Assembly: GCA_910577185.1 (NCBI GenBank)
Contig: CAJTLR010000033.1
Location: 1-38,201 of the forward strand
Length of the DNA stretch: 38,201 nucleotides
Direction: 5' to 3'
Source: an uncultured Acetatifactor sp.
GTDB taxonomy: Bacteria; Bacillota; Clostridia; Lachnospirales; Lachnospiraceae
Shown here: positions 16,757 to 24,622 of the stretch, in pieces
How the letters are laid out: the number at the start of each line of letters is the position of its first letter
Numbering within the stretch: the stretch's first letter is position 1
Notes under the pieces: model-generated
What the model was told of the DNA's origin: nothing
Databases searched by the model: none
Seen by the model: only the letters and a program-made list of their open reading frames with translations
Translations under genes and position numbers: made by a program

Positions 16757-18334
16757 TTATTTCTCCGGACACAGCAGGAAAAAATTCCCTTTCTGTTCCA
16801 GAATCCGGTATGTAAAGGGCACGAACTTCAGTTCGGTAACATGCAGCAGGTATAATCCATCCGGATTCAGTTTCTTCTGATACTGGGGCAGGATAAAATG
16901 ATATCTCTCACTGTATGGAAGCAGTTTCCGGTTCCCTGTTTCATTGGTCTTCCCCTGATAATAAGCCGCATCAATTTTGCAGGCATACTGGGTCAGAATC
17001 TCCGCCATATCCACATTCACCTGCCAGTCCATGTTGCCCGTCACATACAATTTCTCATAGTCGCTCCTGTCATCCGCCTCCTTCACCAGTTCCAGAAAAT
17101 CCACATTGAAATTGCGCTGGATTTCCTCCGCAAAGGAAGTAAAATATGCATTGAGAAACAGCACAAAGCAACAGGCGTAGGCAGCTGCCACCACAAGTCC
17201 CGCCTTCCGGAAACTTCCGGCTACCACGGCAATGCCATACCCGCACAGAAAGATCAGAGGGAAGAAAATCAGGTTGATTCTGTTCACATTCACATTGAAT
17301 GTGATCAGTCCCACCCACAGTCCGGTGAGAAAAAATATCCAAAGCGCCAGCATCTTCGTCTGTCTGCGGATATCCTTTTCCCGGAACAGGTCATACGTAA
17401 ATTTCCCGATTCCCAGAAGCATAAACGGAATCGAAATATGGTACATGGGTCCGAATTTCGGCAGGGTATTATGCAGATGATCCGGCACCTGCCAAATGCA
17501 CACTTTCCATATGGAACAAATGTTGGACCACAGCTGTTCCATGGAAAAATTCAGGAACAAAATGTCATTGCTTCTGATACTCTCCGGAAAATAACCCATG
17601 GTAAAAAAGGGCGTGGCAATCGTGGGTCTGCCAAAGTAATTCAGCAGCATTACAATCACTTCCGGCAGCGCCACCAGACTAAAAATCAGAATGCAGGGCA
17701 GTACTTCCACTAGCCGCAGCTGCTTTTTCCAGATACACCAGCCCGCAAAGGCAAGCAGAAACAAGGGGACGGAGTAAACCGCAACCCCGTAACAGTAAAA
17801 AGTGAGTCCGAAAAAAAACATGGAGAAATACAGGTATCTGCGCTTTTCCAGTCCCAGAAGCAGCAGATAAAATCCCAGAAGAAACACATGGGGCAGAAGA
17901 TTGCAGTCCAGGGACCAGCGGCTCTGCATGAAATGCCAGGGATTGATGGCCGTCAGCAGCATCAGCCCCAGAGCCATTTCCCCGGAAAAAAGCTTTTTGC
18001 CAACCAGATAGACCAGCGCCACGGAACCGCAGCCTGCCAGCAGCATGGGAAGCCTGATGGCAAAAGTTCCGAAACCGAATATCCGGATAAAAGGAATCAT
18101 GCAGTAGGACAGCAGCACGCTCATCTGGCTGTAGCCCCAGGCCCTGAAATGTACCGGCAGCCAGGTGCCGAAACGGTCCGTACCATATTCTGACAGCGCC
18201 CAGGCATCCACGCCGGCCATGGCTTCGTCCTGGTTGACGCCTCCGGGCACTGACACAAAACGGATACAGCGCACCACCACAGCCAGGGCAAAAATCCCCC
18301 AAAAGACACATAATTCCTTTTTCCTTTTTTCCAT
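16757..18334 (-). CDS. Polytopic membrane glycosyltransferase (GT-C fold, ArnT/PMT-like)
   Basis: The 525-residue protein has about 10-12 hydrophobic spans. The first loop after span 1 carries VNQDEAMAG, an acidic pair in the position of the catalytic Asp/Glu of ArnT/PMT-type (GT39/GT83) enzymes, which use a lipid-linked sugar donor on the outer face of the membrane. Next comes an aromatic/glycine loop (GTWLPVHFRAWGYSQMS). The C-terminal about 100 residues are soluble. Donor and acceptor cannot be read. The start at 18334 follows GGGAGGTCAG; an ATG six codons upstream is less well placed. It lies 33 bp after another large membrane protein, so the two are probably co-transcribed. Confidence 0.8.
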   Translation of the reverse strand: MEKRKKELCVFWGIFALAVVVRCIRFVSVPGGVNQDEAMAGVDAWALSEYGTDRFGTWLPVHFRAWGYSQMSVLLSYCMIPFIRIFGFGTFAIRLPMLLAGCGSVALVYLVGKKLFSGEMALGLMLLTAINPWHFMQSRWSLDCNLLPHVFLLGFYLLLLGLEKRRYLYFSMFFFGLTFYCYGVAVYSVPLFLLAFAGWCIWKKQLRLVEVLPCILIFSLVALPEVIVMLLNYFGRPTIATPFFTMGYFPESIRSNDILFLNFSMEQLWSNICSIWKVCIWQVPDHLHNTLPKFGPMYHISIPFMLLGIGKFTYDLFREKDIRRQTKMLALWIFFLTGLWVGLITFNVNVNRINLIFFPLIFLCGYGIAVVAGSFRKAGLVVAAAYACCFVLFLNAYFTSFAEEIQRNFNVDFLELVKEADDRSDYEKLYVTGNMDWQVNVDMAEILTQYACKIDAAYYQGKTNETGNRKLLPYSERYHFILPQYQKKLNPDGLYLLHVTELKFVPFTYRILEQKGNFFLLCPEK

Positions 18335-18367
18335 CTGACCTCCCTGCCGCACCGGGCGGCTATGTTC

Positions 18368-19624
18368 CTAAAATACCCCTGCGTTATATCCCTGAAACAG
18401 GTAGATAAAAAACTCCATCCCGCAGCGCAGATGGTGCAGGAATAAATATAGTTCCGGCAGCACAAACAGCTTATAAATCCACGGTTTCCATCCCATTAAA
18501 TTCTTCAGCATCATCAGTCCGCACAAGGCATACACAAAGAAAAGCCCATGCATATATCCCCAGGAAAAATTCAGGTGCTCCAGCCGGAATCCCTTTTCAT
18601 ACAGAAACAAAAACGTGAGAAATCCCACTGCCAGCAGTTCCCATGCCAGACGGAACTGTCTGTTTTTTTTCAGCTGCCGGAAGTTCAGTGCCAGAACACA
18701 AAAGGGAAACAGCAGCGCCAGCATGACGCTCAGGGGAATGTTGCCGGAATGAATCTGCCATGCCTTTCCCATGGCAAAACCGATGCCCGTCTCCTCCCCC
18801 AGGGTGTTCTCCCCGGTAAACACGCCGAAAAATTCATAGATCAGCAGAAAGCCCGATGGCAGAAAACAAGAGCCGAAAAGCAGCGTGTTTTTCCAGTTGG
18901 CAAACCGGGAACTGCAGAGACGGTAAAGGAGTGTGACACCCACTACCGGAAGCAGGACAAAGTGGAAACTCGGTTTGGTAAAAGCTGCCAGAAAACTGAA
19001 AACGGCAAGAAGCACCGCCTTTTTCACAGGGATTTCCTTCTCATAGATCTGTGTCATTTCCGCCGTCAGGAAAAAGCAGACAATGGAAAAAGGACGCACT
19101 GCCAGGTATGTGGCATTCCAGTACGGATTGGGTGTCAGAATCCCGCTGCACCGGTAAATATAGTCGTAGCCGAATATCTTTTCCCCTTTTGGCCCGAAAT
19201 ACATGGACACGAAAAAAAGAGAAAAAACCAGGGCCGTGACCACGCTGTCCCAGAAAAAATTCCAGTTTACGCACTGCCGTTTGGCATAGGATTTCAATTC
19301 TCTTCCAAAGTAATATTTCAGCAAAACCACACTGAGAGAGTTCAAAAGCATGGTGGAAAAGGCCACCGCTGCCTCCGGGGAGACTACCGGCGTCCAGATT
19401 CTGGACAGCCAGAAAAAGAACCGGTAAGGGAATTCATAACCGCTTTCCAATCCTTTTGTCTCCAGAATATATGCCTTCATGTCAGAGAGATATGCCCCCT
19501 GATATTCTATGGTCTGCCTGTAAAAAAACACCAGCATCATCGCGGAATACAGCAAAAGCAATGCGGCGAAAATCAATTGATCCGCCCGCTTTCCGCGACG
19601 TGCCCACTTTTCCCTGTCTGCCAT
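18368..19624 (-). CDS. Polytopic membrane protein, possible GT-C-like partner
   Basis: The 418-residue protein has roughly 9-10 hydrophobic spans, with the first at about 16-34. The loop following it contains YLSDMKAYILE, an aspartate placed as in GT-C enzymes, and a segment rich in aromatic residues (GYEFPYRFFFWLSRIW). I do not recognise a named family; the topology and the neighbour suggest a role in surface glycan or lipid-linked sugar handling. It starts with GAGG four bases from the ATG, 23 bp after the flavin reductase gene, and its 3' end is 33 bp from the glycosyltransferase gene, so all three may be one transcript. Function is not established. Confidence 0.75.
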   Translation of the reverse strand: MADREKWARRGKRADQLIFAALLLLYSAMMLVFFYRQTIEYQGAYLSDMKAYILETKGLESGYEFPYRFFFWLSRIWTPVVSPEAAVAFSTMLLNSLSVVLLKYYFGRELKSYAKRQCVNWNFFWDSVVTALVFSLFFVSMYFGPKGEKIFGYDYIYRCSGILTPNPYWNATYLAVRPFSIVCFFLTAEMTQIYEKEIPVKKAVLLAVFSFLAAFTKPSFHFVLLPVVGVTLLYRLCSSRFANWKNTLLFGSCFLPSGFLLIYEFFGVFTGENTLGEETGIGFAMGKAWQIHSGNIPLSVMLALLFPFCVLALNFRQLKKNRQFRLAWELLAVGFLTFLFLYEKGFRLEHLNFSWGYMHGLFFVYALCGLMMLKNLMGWKPWIYKLFVLPELYLFLHHLRCGMEFFIYLFQGYNAGVF

Positions 19625-19647
19625 GCCGCCTCACTTCCGTGCGCAGG

Positions 19648-20217
19648 TCACCTGCCGTTTTTCTTTACGCTGAAGCCAAAAGTTCCCAACGATTCCCCGC
19701 ACACATAATATGCCCCGTGGGAATAGACAATGGGTTCCGCTTTTTCCAGATGAAATTTGTGCTTCTCATCCATGTATGCCGCATCGGCATGGACAGACAG
19801 TACGTCTGCCAGAAACATATGATGGGAACCCAGCGGCATCACCTGGCGCACCCTGCACTCAATATTCACCGGGCTCTCCCCGATCAGCGGCGCGCCCACC
19901 TGGTCCCCGGGAACGGGTGTCAGTCCCAGTTCCCGGAACTTGTCCACTTCCCTGCCGCTTTTGACCCCGCAGTAATCCGTCGCATAGACAAGATTCCTTG
20001 TGGTCAGATTGATGACGAATTCTTTTGTTTCCTGCAGTATGGGAAAAGAATACCGCCCGGGCCGGACAGAGATGCTGACCATGGGCGGATTGGTACACAC
20101 CGTTCCCGCCCAGCCAATGGTGATAATATTATATTTTCCGCTTTTTTCCCTCATACTCACCAGCACGGCAGGCAGGGGATAAAGCATATTTCCCGGCTTC
20201 CATGTCTCTTTTGCCAT
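19648..20217 (-). CDS. Flavin reductase-like (FMN-binding split barrel) protein
   Basis: The 189-residue protein fits the flavin reductase-like domain: it begins with a PLPAVLVSMREKSGKYNIITIGW segment typed as the FMN-binding strand pair, continues with NPPMVSISVRPGRYS, and has FVINLTTRNLVYATDYCG. These proteins bind FMN and reduce flavin with NAD(P)H or act in ferric or quinone reduction; the partner is unknown. The start at 20217 (AGGGA 7 nt upstream) is preferred to an ATG at 20232. It is 23 bp ahead of the membrane-protein gene and in the same direction. Confidence 0.85.
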   Translation of the reverse strand: MAKETWKPGNMLYPLPAVLVSMREKSGKYNIITIGWAGTVCTNPPMVSISVRPGRYSFPILQETKEFVINLTTRNLVYATDYCGVKSGREVDKFRELGLTPVPGDQVGAPLIGESPVNIECRVRQVMPLGSHHMFLADVLSVHADAAYMDEKHKFHLEKAEPIVYSHGAYYVCGESLGTFGFSVKKNGR

Positions 20218-20318
20218 AATCTGTTCCCTCATCTCCCTGCAGCGCCCAGACCGCCTTATCGTTTCTGCCCTGACAGCACAAAGCGTGTTTCACGCTAAAA
20301 TCATCTTCCTGGAAAAAT

Positions 20319-20984
20319 TTACAGCGAAAGAATATTGGTCAGGCTTAAGATCTGCACCACAACGCCTGCCAGGGCAAAAACCATGGCCAGTGCGGAAAAG
20401 GCCACCAGCATTCCCAGTTTTCCCCTGGAATTCTTGATTTCCCTGGCCGCTTCTTCCATGGCATCCTTCTGTTTCCCGCTCTCCTCCACCATCACGGCCT
20501 GCACATTGCGATATACTTTCACGCACTCCTTATGTACATTTTCTTCCACTGTGTCCAGTCTCTCAATGACCTGCCCGGAGCCAAGCGCCTCCAGCTGACC
20601 GCAGAGCACATCAATTTTCTCTTCCAGCGCCCTGATTCCGGCTTCCGTCTGTCCGGACATGTCGGCCAGGTTTTTGCCTACCGCCGCCACCTGTCCCTGC
20701 AGTTCTCCCAGGAGCAGCCTGAATTCCCCCATGTCCTGTCTCAGGGAGCTGACTTCCTTTATATTCTCCGCCACCAGGCTATGGGTCTCATCCCCGTCCT
20801 CCCGCATATGTTCCAGCTTCTGAAAACCTTCATCTGTGAGCTTCTTCAGATTTGCCAGGCATTCCGCATACTCGGCAGACTGGCCCCGAAGCTTCCTCAA
20901 TTCTTCCAGGTCTGCCGTGGTATTTGCCTTGATAATCTCCTGTGCCGTTGCTTTCTGCGCCAGCTTGTCCATAAAAATATCCAT
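20319..20984 (-). CDS. Coiled-coil protein with C-terminal membrane anchor
   Basis: The 221-residue protein is mostly predicted helix with heptad-like spacing from about residue 20 to 185 (for example LEELRKLRGQSAEYAECLANL). It ends in one hydrophobic span (about 192-217) followed by only a few residues, so it looks tail-anchored with the coiled coil in the cytoplasm. No enzyme motif is visible and I do not recognise the family. The pattern resembles the receptor-like signalling domain of methyl-accepting proteins or a structural tether, but no chemotaxis hairpin motif is present. The start at 20984 follows a perfect AGGAGG 7 nt away. A promoter lies upstream at 21093-21120. Confidence 0.75.
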   Translation of the reverse strand: MDIFMDKLAQKATAQEIIKANTTADLEELRKLRGQSAEYAECLANLKKLTDEGFQKLEHMREDGDETHSLVAENIKEVSSLRQDMGEFRLLLGELQGQVAAVGKNLADMSGQTEAGIRALEEKIDVLCGQLEALGSGQVIERLDTVEENVHKECVKVYRNVQAVMVEESGKQKDAMEEAAREIKNSRGKLGMLVAFSALAMVFALAGVVVQILSLTNILSL

Positions 20985-21092
20985 TTGTTCTCCTCCTGGC
21001 ATCCCTGCCACCGGGTAACTTGATTCCCGCGGACAGACAGCCATGTGTAGTATCTGTTACACATTGTAAAAAACAGTATCCTTCCCACTGTC

Positions 21093-21120
21093 ATTCTATC
21101 ATATTTTACTTATATTGCAA
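21093..21120 (-). promoter_or_regulatory. Promoter of the coiled-coil gene
   Basis: On the minus strand TTGCAA (21120-21115) and TAGAAT (21098-21093) are separated by 16 bp, about 110 bp before the start codon. Confidence 0.55.
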
Positions 21121-21242
21121 TATCCTTCCCGCGCGTTTTTGTGCACAAAGTATATTTTTGCATTTTTATCCATTTGTTTTTTGTGACATTCATCAAGTTT
21201 TAACACTGTGTTCATAGTTTGTCCATATTTTATTGTTATACT

Positions 21243-21561
21243 GATTTTGTCTTCTGAAAGGAGACAAAATCGTTTCTTTCATGCTTAATAGATGGTTTTT
21301 TCATAATAGCCCGGATGCCGAAAGGTATCCGGGCACTCCTCATTTTCCGCACCCGGCAGCTTCCCCAGGACATATGCTGCCCTTCCTTTCCAAACTCCCA
21401 TACACCAGGCTGCTCCACCACATATGAAAGCGGGGAGTTTAGAAGATGCACACAAACCCGCAAGGGAAGAGGATTTGGCGCACAGCAAACTTACAAAACC
21501 GCAAAGAGAAGCGGTTTTGACTTCGCGGCGCCGGAATGGCCTGGGGACTTTTACCGTAAAA
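21243..21561. repeat. Hairpin-rich intergenic region, candidate dispersed repeat
   Basis: The gap between the coiled-coil gene and the alarmone synthetase holds three perfect inverted repeats. They are GATTTTGTCT/AGACAAAATC (21243-21271), GCCCGGAT/ATCCGGGC (21309-21334) and AAAACCGC/GCGGTTTT (21495-21518). A wider pair AAACTCCC/GGGGAGTTT spans about 21391-21440. No credible gene is present: the open frames lack binding sites and overlap the synthetase. I recall similar stretches as multi-copy sequence in Lachnospiraceae, but did not check. Confidence 0.5.
21495..21518 (-). terminator. Terminator-like hairpin after the alarmone synthetase
   Basis: A perfect AAAACCGC/GCGGTTTT stem with an 8-nt loop, 51 bp beyond the synthetase stop on the minus strand. 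The T-tract is part of the stem arm. Confidence 0.55.
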
Positions 21562-21568
21562 TACGGAC

Positions 21569-22216
21569 TCATTGTATCATATGTTCCTGGGCAATCGCAA
21601 GCAGTTCTTCGTTTAATTTCAGCATTCTGGCGTCCAGATCCGATACCATTTTGGCACATTCCACCAGTTCAATCCTGATATGCTCCGGCGCATCTCCCTC
21701 AAATTTGTAATGGATCTTGTGCTCCAGACTGGCCCAGAAATCCATTGCCACAGTCCTGATCTGGATCTCCACCTTCGTGTCCACGGTCCTGTCCGACAGA
21801 TAAACCGGCACGGTCACAATCATATGGTAACTTTTGTAGCCGCTTGCCTTGGGAAATGTGATGTAATCTTTCACCGCAATCACCCTGATATCCCGCTGTT
21901 CGCTGATCATATCCGCAATTCTGTAAATATCGGAAGTAAATGAACAGATAACCCGTATCCCCGCTATGTCATTGATGTATTTTATCATGTTGTTAATGGT
22001 GGACTCACGTCCATCGCGCTTCAGTTTTTTTACAATGCTTTCCGGCGTCTTGATTCGGGCCTTGATGTGCTCAATGGGATTATACTGATGCACATGCTGG
22101 AACTCGTCATTCAGTATCTCCATTCTTGTTTCAACCATTTTGAGGGCAGCATTGTAAATAAGGGTTACTTCCTTCCAGCTGTCTATTCCCTCTCCGTTGC
22201 CTTCTCTTAACTCCAT
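21569..22216 (-). CDS. Small alarmone synthetase (GTP pyrophosphokinase, RelQ/YjbM-like)
   Basis: The 215-residue protein contains a RelA/SpoT synthetase domain without the hydrolase or C-terminal regulatory domains, as in small alarmone synthetases. Visible are RIKTPESIVKKLKR (substrate-binding basic region), INDIAGIRVICSF, DYITFPKASGYKSYHMIV and VEIQIRTVAMDFWASLEHK, including the conserved E-x-Q-x-R segment and the final Glu-His. It transfers pyrophosphate from ATP to GTP or GDP, producing (p)ppGpp. The ATG at 22216 follows AGAGGAGT. It appears to be a single-gene unit. Whether it is closer to RelQ or RelP cannot be decided by eye. Confidence 0.93.
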   Translation of the reverse strand: MELREGNGEGIDSWKEVTLIYNAALKMVETRMEILNDEFQHVHQYNPIEHIKARIKTPESIVKKLKRDGRESTINNMIKYINDIAGIRVICSFTSDIYRIADMISEQRDIRVIAVKDYITFPKASGYKSYHMIVTVPVYLSDRTVDTKVEIQIRTVAMDFWASLEHKIHYKFEGDAPEHIRIELVECAKMVSDLDARMLKLNEELLAIAQEHMIQ

Positions 22217-22371
22217 TTCAACTCCTCTGATTCACGCAGGGACTTTCTCCTGCTTCTTTTTCTTTCCCTGTCAGGGCATTCCCCGGATTTGGGCTTTTTA
22301 TGTCCTGTCCCTATGGTTCGGGGATGCGTCTAAAGGGTTCTTTTGGCCTTCGTGCCATGACTTTGGACTTA

Positions 22372-23217
22372 TTATAGCATACATCCCGGGATAAATGTAG
22401 GGGAATCACAAAAATAATTATTTGACCCGGAAGCGGTCTTTTCCCCTCCATAGCCGCTGATCTCATAAGCCACATATTCATGGTCAAAATGATACCCCAG
22501 TTTCTCCGCCAGGGACACAGACCACAAATTCTGCGCGTCCCAGCTCGGATACAGTCCCCTGTGGAGACACTCCAGAATCAGCCTTGCGCCGCATGCCAAA
22601 GCAAGCCCTTTTCTGCGGTATTCCTCTTTTGTGTCAATTTCAATCTCAATTCCCCCCAGGTAAGCCGAATAAGAGGATGCGCCGGAAACCGGTATTCCAT
22701 CCTTTTTGGCCACAATGCCCAGCCCTGCCTTCTGATAAAATGAATAATCCGGAAACTGTGACACAAAGTCCCTGCACCAGCTTTCCCTTTTGCAGTATTG
22801 ATAGACCGCTTCCTCTATGGGCTCCAATGTGTATCCGTCCGGGAGCGCCTTCACCAGATCCGCAAGTCTGTCCCTGCCAAATACATCCGGCTCCTTTTTC
22901 ATGGCATACCGCGTCACTTTCCGGGCACTGTCTTTGTAATGTTTTTCTATCTCCTGCCCCCATTGGAAATCCTGCGGAACCGCAATGATAAAATCTTGTG
23001 TGCACCATTCCGGTCTGTACGCCGCCAGCTCCCTGTCCGGTTTCCCGGCATAAAAGCAGAAATCTCCCAGTATCGCCATGGCCGAATCGGGTCTGTCTTT
23101 TTTGTTGCCGTAAATATGCCCCATCACCCCCTGCAGGCACGACCATATCACCGACTCCTCCCAGTCCCCGAAAACAGGAGCTGCGCTGTCCCTGTCCTCT
23201 ATTTCATATACCATCAT
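22372..23217 (-). CDS. GNAT acetyltransferase (ZmaR-like family)
   Basis: The 281-residue protein has an N-terminal domain with WEESVIWSCLQGVMGHIYG (about 16-34) and the phrase SAMAILGDFCFYAGKP. The C-terminal GNAT core has EEYRRKGLALACGARLILECL (acetyl-CoA pyrophosphate loop R-R-K-G-L-A) and SLAEKLGYHF. It resembles the GNAT family related to zwittermicin resistance ZmaR; the substrate is unknown. The start is uncertain: open reading continues upstream to 23385, but that overlaps the stop of the neighbouring acetyltransferase, and homologues as I remember them begin a few residues before the WEE motif, so one of two adjacent ATG codons (23217 or 23214) is chosen. Confidence 0.8.
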   Translation of the reverse strand: MMVYEIEDRDSAAPVFGDWEESVIWSCLQGVMGHIYGNKKDRPDSAMAILGDFCFYAGKPDRELAAYRPEWCTQDFIIAVPQDFQWGQEIEKHYKDSARKVTRYAMKKEPDVFGRDRLADLVKALPDGYTLEPIEEAVYQYCKRESWCRDFVSQFPDYSFYQKAGLGIVAKKDGIPVSGASSYSAYLGGIEIEIDTKEEYRRKGLALACGARLILECLHRGLYPSWDAQNLWSVSLAEKLGYHFDHEYVAYEISGYGGEKTASGSNNYFCDSPTFIPGCML

Positions 23218-23336
23218 TCCACCATGCCTTTCCGGTATTTTTATGGTGCTGGCACAACAGTCCGGCATCGGGATAAGGGCAAAAGAAACTGCCCTGGCAA
23301 TCTCCACTGCCCTGGCACTGTCCCATCCGTTCCCCT

Positions 23337-23798
23337 CTAGCCTACTGACATAATGTATATCTGGCAGGGATTTGCCTTGTCCCACAAATCCGGAAACACT
23401 TCAAATTCTTGAAACCCCATGCTGATATAAAACCTGTTTGTGTCGTCATAGTTTTCGTACTTTCCCATCTGTACTGTTTTTACCTGTAAAAATGAGTAGC
23501 CCTTTTCACGGGCAATCTCTTTCGCCGCCATAAACAGTTTTCTGCCTGTCCCCTGGCGGTGATATGCCTCCAGAACGCCCATCACGGCAAGCTCCAGGGT
23601 ATCTTTACCGGTTTCTTTCAGGCACACAAAACCAATGTACCCCTGCTTTCCGGCTGCCCCAATACAGATCTGTTGCCCGCTCTCCCTTATGTACTGCTCC
23701 CTTGCCTCTTCTATCCCAAACCAGTCCGGCAATTCTTCCAGAATCTTCCGCACTATATTTTTCTTTTTTTCCGGTTCAAATACCTGTCCGATGTTCAT
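23337..23798 (-). CDS. GNAT N-acetyltransferase
   Basis: The 153-residue protein has the GNAT fold: beta-strand IGFVCLKETG, strand LELAVMGVLEAYHRQGTGRKLF with the acetyl-CoA loop RQGTGR, and a C-terminal FYISMGFQEFEVFPDLWD. The ending after the last strand (NPCQIYIM) is common in this subgroup. The acceptor is unknown. The start at 23798 follows AGGGG 7 nt upstream; an ATG at 23834 is upstream of a hairpin and rejected. It precedes a second, larger GNAT gene with 119 bp between; the two may share a transcript. A 16-bp perfect hairpin lies directly before the ribosome binding site. Confidence 0.85.
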   Translation of the reverse strand: MNIGQVFEPEKKKNIVRKILEELPDWFGIEEAREQYIRESGQQICIGAAGKQGYIGFVCLKETGKDTLELAVMGVLEAYHRQGTGRKLFMAAKEIAREKGYSFLQVKTVQMGKYENYDDTNRFYISMGFQEFEVFPDLWDKANPCQIYIMSVG

Positions 23799-23811
23799 TT
23801 TTATACCCCTG

Positions 23812-23827
23812 GCGCGCTTTAGCGCGC
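23812..23827. other. Perfect GC hairpin in the leader of a GNAT gene
   Basis: GCGCGC-TTTA-GCGCGC, 13 bp upstream of the start codon and next to the AGGGG binding site. It could influence translation, or be a short relic of the repeat family that has CGCTTTAGCG at 33061-33070. Confidence 0.5.
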
Positions 23828-23970
23828 ATACCAATCAGTATTTGAAAGGAACTTTCACACTTTACACCATTTCCACCCAGAATTGTGTCAGGTTATCCCT
23901 TCTCCCCGTTTTCCCGGTCTGCTGCCCGTGACATGCCTGATTCATTGGCAGTCAGGGGAATCCGCCCAAA

Positions 23971-24414
23971 TCATGACAGCCATTTCGCAAAAGCCACATT
24001 ATTTTTTAGTTCCTTAAAACCATGGTTTTTATAAAAGTCATATGCCGGCACATCGTTTTCTGTCAATAGAAATATGGCTTTCATGTCATGTTTTTTAAGA
24101 TATTCCTCAATTGCACTGATAAACTTTCCACCTATACCCTGTCCTTGTAACTGGGTTTTGACACATAATTCGTCAATATAATATTCCGTTGCCGAATACC
24201 AGTGTCTTATATGTCCCATGGCAAGCGCAACCAGCTCTTCATCATCAAAGTATGCCAATGTCAGGGAATTATGATTTCCCATTAAATCCAGCATATAGAG
24301 ATCCAGTTGTTCCTCATCACTCCAGTCGTCATTCCAGGGTTCTTTTGTAAATACTTCCCTGAAAAAATTTTTTACAAGCTCTTTGTCTGTTATATTTAAT
24401 GTTACCAGTTTCAT
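23971..24414 (-). CDS. GNAT N-acetyltransferase, AAC(6')-like
   Basis: The 147-residue protein has a GNAT core: EPWNDDWSDEEQ near the N terminus, YYIDELCVKTQLQGQGIGGKFI with the acetyl-CoA loop QGQGIG, and FLLTENDVPAYDFYKNHGFKEL. The ELCV strand before the loop and the YDFYKNHGF helix resemble aminoglycoside 6'-N-acetyltransferases of Gram-positives, but no substrate assignment can be made safely. The start at 24414 is preceded by GGGAGAG at longer spacing; an ATG at 24516 would add 34 residues that do not look like the family. It is upstream of another GNAT gene, with 172 bp between. Confidence 0.75.
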   Translation of the reverse strand: MKLVTLNITDKELVKNFFREVFTKEPWNDDWSDEEQLDLYMLDLMGNHNSLTLAYFDDEELVALAMGHIRHWYSATEYYIDELCVKTQLQGQGIGGKFISAIEEYLKKHDMKAIFLLTENDVPAYDFYKNHGFKELKNNVAFAKWLS

Positions 24415-24572
24415 ATATTGGTATCTCTCCCATAAACTCTCCGGCCGGATTCGTCTTACACCCAAAAAGACATTTGCCATTCCGTAAGCTCCGGCTTTAT
24501 AATCTGATTGTACCAAATCGGATACACAACAGCAAGTGCAAAAATAAACTTCCGATTTCTCCTCTTTTATCC

Positions 24573-24607
24573 AAAAAAGCCGGTACTGTCAGTTTCCCGG
24601 CCTTTTT
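24573..24607 (-). terminator. Terminator of the class D beta-lactamase gene
   Basis: A stem AAAAAAGCCGG / CCGGCCTTTTT with one bulge and a 12-nt loop, 16 bp past the beta-lactamase stop. T-runs are present on both strands, so it may be bidirectional. Confidence 0.8.
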
Positions 24608-24622
24608 GTAAAATATGCATGA

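Noticed and set aside
21285..21659. A 124-codon minus-strand open frame overlapping the alarmone synthetase
   Set aside because: It overlaps the synthetase 3' end in another frame, lacks a binding site and spans several hairpins; better read as repeat sequence.
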